From assembly GCF_963675165.1 (NCBI RefSeq), contig NC_087387.1:6193058-6225557 (forward strand): DNA of 32,500 nucleotides, given 5' to 3'. The notes beneath the pieces were generated by a model. The model ran no database searches and was not told the origin of the DNA. It saw only the letters and a program-made list of their open reading frames with translations. Shown here piece after piece: positions 30,418-32,500 of this stretch (position 1 is the stretch's first letter; the number at the start of each line of letters is the position of its first letter). The DNA comes from Halichondria panicea. Taxonomy: Eukaryota > Porifera > Demospongiae > Suberitida > Halichondriidae. Made by a program: the position numbers and the translations under genes.

Positions 30418-31553
30418 GTGAGTATCAACGATTAAGTTGCGTATTAACTGTTTAAACACAGTTTCTATATAATTATAATTATGTTGACAGCATTGTTTTT
30501 TGCGTATACTGCCCCCAACAGCATGACTGTCTTTGCATGTTTGACACAAACCACAATCTTCTTTTACATTCAGAGCATTCGTTGCACCTCTTTTTCTCCT
30601 CTTTTCTCCCTGTTTGAATCAGAAATCAGAAAGTACGTATGTACATTCATAACGTGTAGTGAAAGAAATCTGCTTTGTGGATGAGACTAGATGAAGCGTT
30701 TTATTCCAGTAATTTTTCCTAGCCTACAAAATGTATCAAAGAATGCATGTATCAAGTATTATGTTTGAAATGTGACGACATAATACCTGCATGTCTTAGT
30801 GCCTTATCATGTCTCCGAGAGTATCGTATATGTTACTACATTTCGTTGTCTCCACTTCTCTGTTAAGAATACTTTAGAGCTGCAATTTTTGTTGCCTTTG
30901 TTTTCTAGATCCGAGTGAATGGTTGCTGGGTTCAATGAAACAGCAAATGATGGGAAGTAACAACTCATATACATGAATGTGTGCTGGACAGCCCACTTTG
31001 TGTGTACGCGTGTATCTTGGAGACGTGTTCGACTAGATGTTGAAGTAAAGTACTGTGCTGACCAAACTATACTGACATGGCACCGCAATGCTGCTTTCGA
31101 ATGCTCGAAACAATAATGGGATGCTATCGAACATTATTTAATTGCCCTGAATGGTTACCTACAAATTAATATTAATATATACCCTATCCAGACTCAGAGA
31201 AGCTCAAGTAGATAGTTCAACCATCACTGGCTGGCTAGAAGGAAGCTACACTTACTGCAGCTATCTACAGCTTAATAGTGATAGTTACAATAACTTTATA
31301 CCAGTTAGATCTAGCTAGCTAGCCTAAAAAACTTATCGTTACTGGGATATCCATGGGAACTAATAAAGAGTGGGGAGGGGCTCAATAATAAGGCTAGGCA
31401 GCAGGAAGTGGTTTGCTGTATCAAACACTTGAGCTGGCCTCACAACATGCAGCACAACAAGGTTCTTGGACCAGGTACATGAGGTACATGAATGTATAGT
31501 ATAATTATATAATTAAGCCTACATGTATGTACAATAAAATTAATTAATAATAA

Positions 31554-31667
31554 TCAATGTTTGCAATGTAAACTACAAAGTCTCTTTTCCTCAACATCAA
31601 GGTACTGGTGGTCATACTTTGTACGCTGCCTGTCATCTCCTGGTAAGCTGATCAATCTTTTAGTGGC
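31554..31667 (-). CDS. Possible terminal exon, unknown protein
   Basis: After a TTTTCAG acceptor the minus strand encodes ATKRLISLPGDDRQRTKYDH followed by QYLDVEEKRLCSLHCKH and TGA, 38 codons in phase 0. Composition is strongly protein-like. An upstream candidate exon ends at AAG|GTATGT (31789), with frame NVYDQKLNSPGMANSSQLFL, but its phase does not fit this frame. One of the two is therefore mis-drawn, or the gene is broken. Confidence 0.4.
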   Translation of the reverse strand, partial: ATKRLISLPGDDRQRTKYDHQYLDVEEKRLCSLHCKH

Positions 31668-32026
31668 CTGAAAAGAAAAGAATCAAGACTGTCGTCAGAT
31701 CAAGCAAAGGAACAAACGTTTATCATCACTTACACTTCTACATTTACACAGAGTAGACTAGACATGATTGCATTGACATTTGACATACCTTAAGAAGAGT
31801 TGGCTAGAGTTTGCCATCCCAGGCGAATTGAGCTTCTGGTCGTAAACATTCTTGACTTGCTGATGGCACTGTAAAATACTGTCAGTACTGTGGCTGTGCA
31901 CCATCTAGAAAACAGTGGGCGTTGCCGACAAAAGGGGCGTCATCCCGGAAGTGGGGGTGGTCTAAATTTTGCGGCGCGCTTCACGCGCAATGAGCACCAC
32001 CATTAACTGAATCCTAGGATCGCCCC

Positions 32027-32250
32027 TGAGCTTGCTCACTGGAGTCCTGGTACCAATGTACTCATAGTAGTCTACTTAGTAAAGTACAGCTGAAAGCCTC
32101 CTAGAGCTGTACAGTACAGCTCTAGGAGGCTTTCAGCATCATCCTTTATGAATGTTGTGCCCCTGAAGCTATTATGTGAAGAATTCGAGGGGTGTGGTTG
32201 TGGTTAAATAACTTCCGTTCCTGATATCGAGTGAACAAAGCCAATCCCGT
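32027..32250. repeat. Right arm of the 3.8-kb inverted repeat
   Basis: Mirror copy of 28437-28630. It includes an extra foldback (32089-32137) where the left arm has only one GCCTCCTAG block. ACTTCCG (an ETS-like motif) at its outer edge sits about 60 bases before an ATG at 32273. Confidence 0.75.
32089..32137. repeat. Perfect 22-bp hairpin with 5-base loop
   Basis: The left stem GCTGAAAGCCTCCTAGAGCT (plus GT) pairs exactly with 32116-32137; the loop is ACAGT. It may be a foldback insertion or local inverted duplication in the repeat arm. Confidence 0.95.
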
Positions 32251-32272
32251 AACAGTAACAACACAAACGTAA

Positions 32273-32459
32273 ATGTGGCGACTGCAACAGAAGTTACATA
32301 ACTTGTGGAATGGATCTAACAAGTGGGTGGGGCCATGTACGTACGTGCATGTCTTTTTGTTTGGGGAAGGATACAGACATGCCAGCCAGTCTATAACAGA
32401 TGTCCGAGCAAACGGTATACGGGGGAGGATTGGAAGAATGAGACTAGCTAGCTATAGAG
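32273..32459 (+). CDS. Candidate first exon, unknown protein (partial)
   Basis: ATG at 32273 follows a short leader with an ETS-like ACTTCCG and no TATA box. The frame MWRLQQKLHNLWNGSNKWVG runs on through FLFGEGYRHASQSITDVRAN, GIRGRIGRMRLASYR to AGAG|GTAAGC (32459), leaving in phase 1. The basic, amphipathic N-terminus could be a mitochondrial targeting sequence, but that is a guess. The gene would continue beyond the window. Confidence 0.4.
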
Positions 32460-32500
32460 GTAAGCAATCTTAATTAATAGCATGCACTGTATGTTTGTTG

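Larger units (their letters stand above)
29863..31040. repeat. Inner inverted repeat, arms about 300 bp
   Basis: Arms 29863-30172 and 30757-31040 are diverged reverse complements. Shared blocks include AGTGGGCTGTCCAGCACACA, CAACCATTCACTCGGATCTA and AAGGCACTAAGACA. The left arm covers the first exon of the small plus-strand gene; the right arm is its broken antisense twin. The spacer (30173-30756) holds the next exons. Confidence 0.75.

Noticed and set aside
31789-31853. Upstream exon of the 31554-31667 gene
   Set aside because: Good donor, but its only open frame leaves in phase 2 and gives an immediate stop in the next exon.

Overview
This window looks like nuclear DNA of an animal, most probably a demosponge. 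Spliced genes have GT/AG borders. Intergenic DNA is AT-rich, full of ATTATAAT and GCTAGC words, microsatellites and MITEs. There is a Penelope-like retroelement, a sponge-style tyrosine kinase, and a large NACHT-LRR (NLR) immune-receptor locus with death-fold exons. The species is inferred from style only; nothing in the window identifies it.

Layout. 1-604 (minus) holds two exons of a protein-kinase domain. 1160-1258 (plus) is a possible TATA promoter with a tiny first exon. 1619-4550 is a decayed Penelope-like element read on the minus strand: terminal direct repeats, a broken ORF1, a broken reverse transcriptase, a 32-bp perfect palindrome and a credible hammerhead ribozyme in the downstream terminal repeat. 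4.8-6.5 kb contains rearranged, partly inverted copies of a transmembrane-tail exon whose best copy lies at 26.7 kb; long CA/TG microsatellites abut the predicted splice acceptors. 6.95-7.53 kb is a 37-bp minisatellite. 8-15.7 kb is mostly repeats, including a 116-bp perfect inverted repeat, with two weak minus-strand terminal exons.

The main locus is 15.76-22.79 kb (plus). A large exon encodes a NACHT NTPase (Walker A, Walker B, FAHLTIQEFLAA) followed by leucine-rich repeats that include a recent 591-bp tandem array. After a splice donor at 20898, two acidic linker exons and two death-domain-like exons follow, with splice phases that agree at every junction (0,0,1,1). The inferred product is NACHT-LRR-linker-half death domain-death domain, with the death fold C-terminal rather than N-terminal as in most described NLRs. 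Three reading-frame breaks lie in the big exon, so it is either a pseudogene or carries sequencing indels; one break can also be read as a 43-nt mini-intron.

The remaining right side (22.8-32.5 kb) is repeat-rich: a 63-68 bp satellite, several MITEs, a degenerate GAGTCCC-type repeat field, and two nested inverted repeats (29863-31040 inside 28437-32250). Small spliced genes of unknown function sit at 30.1-30.4 kb (plus) and 31.55-31.67 kb (minus), and a candidate first exon starts at 32273. No tRNA, rRNA or CRISPR was recognised.
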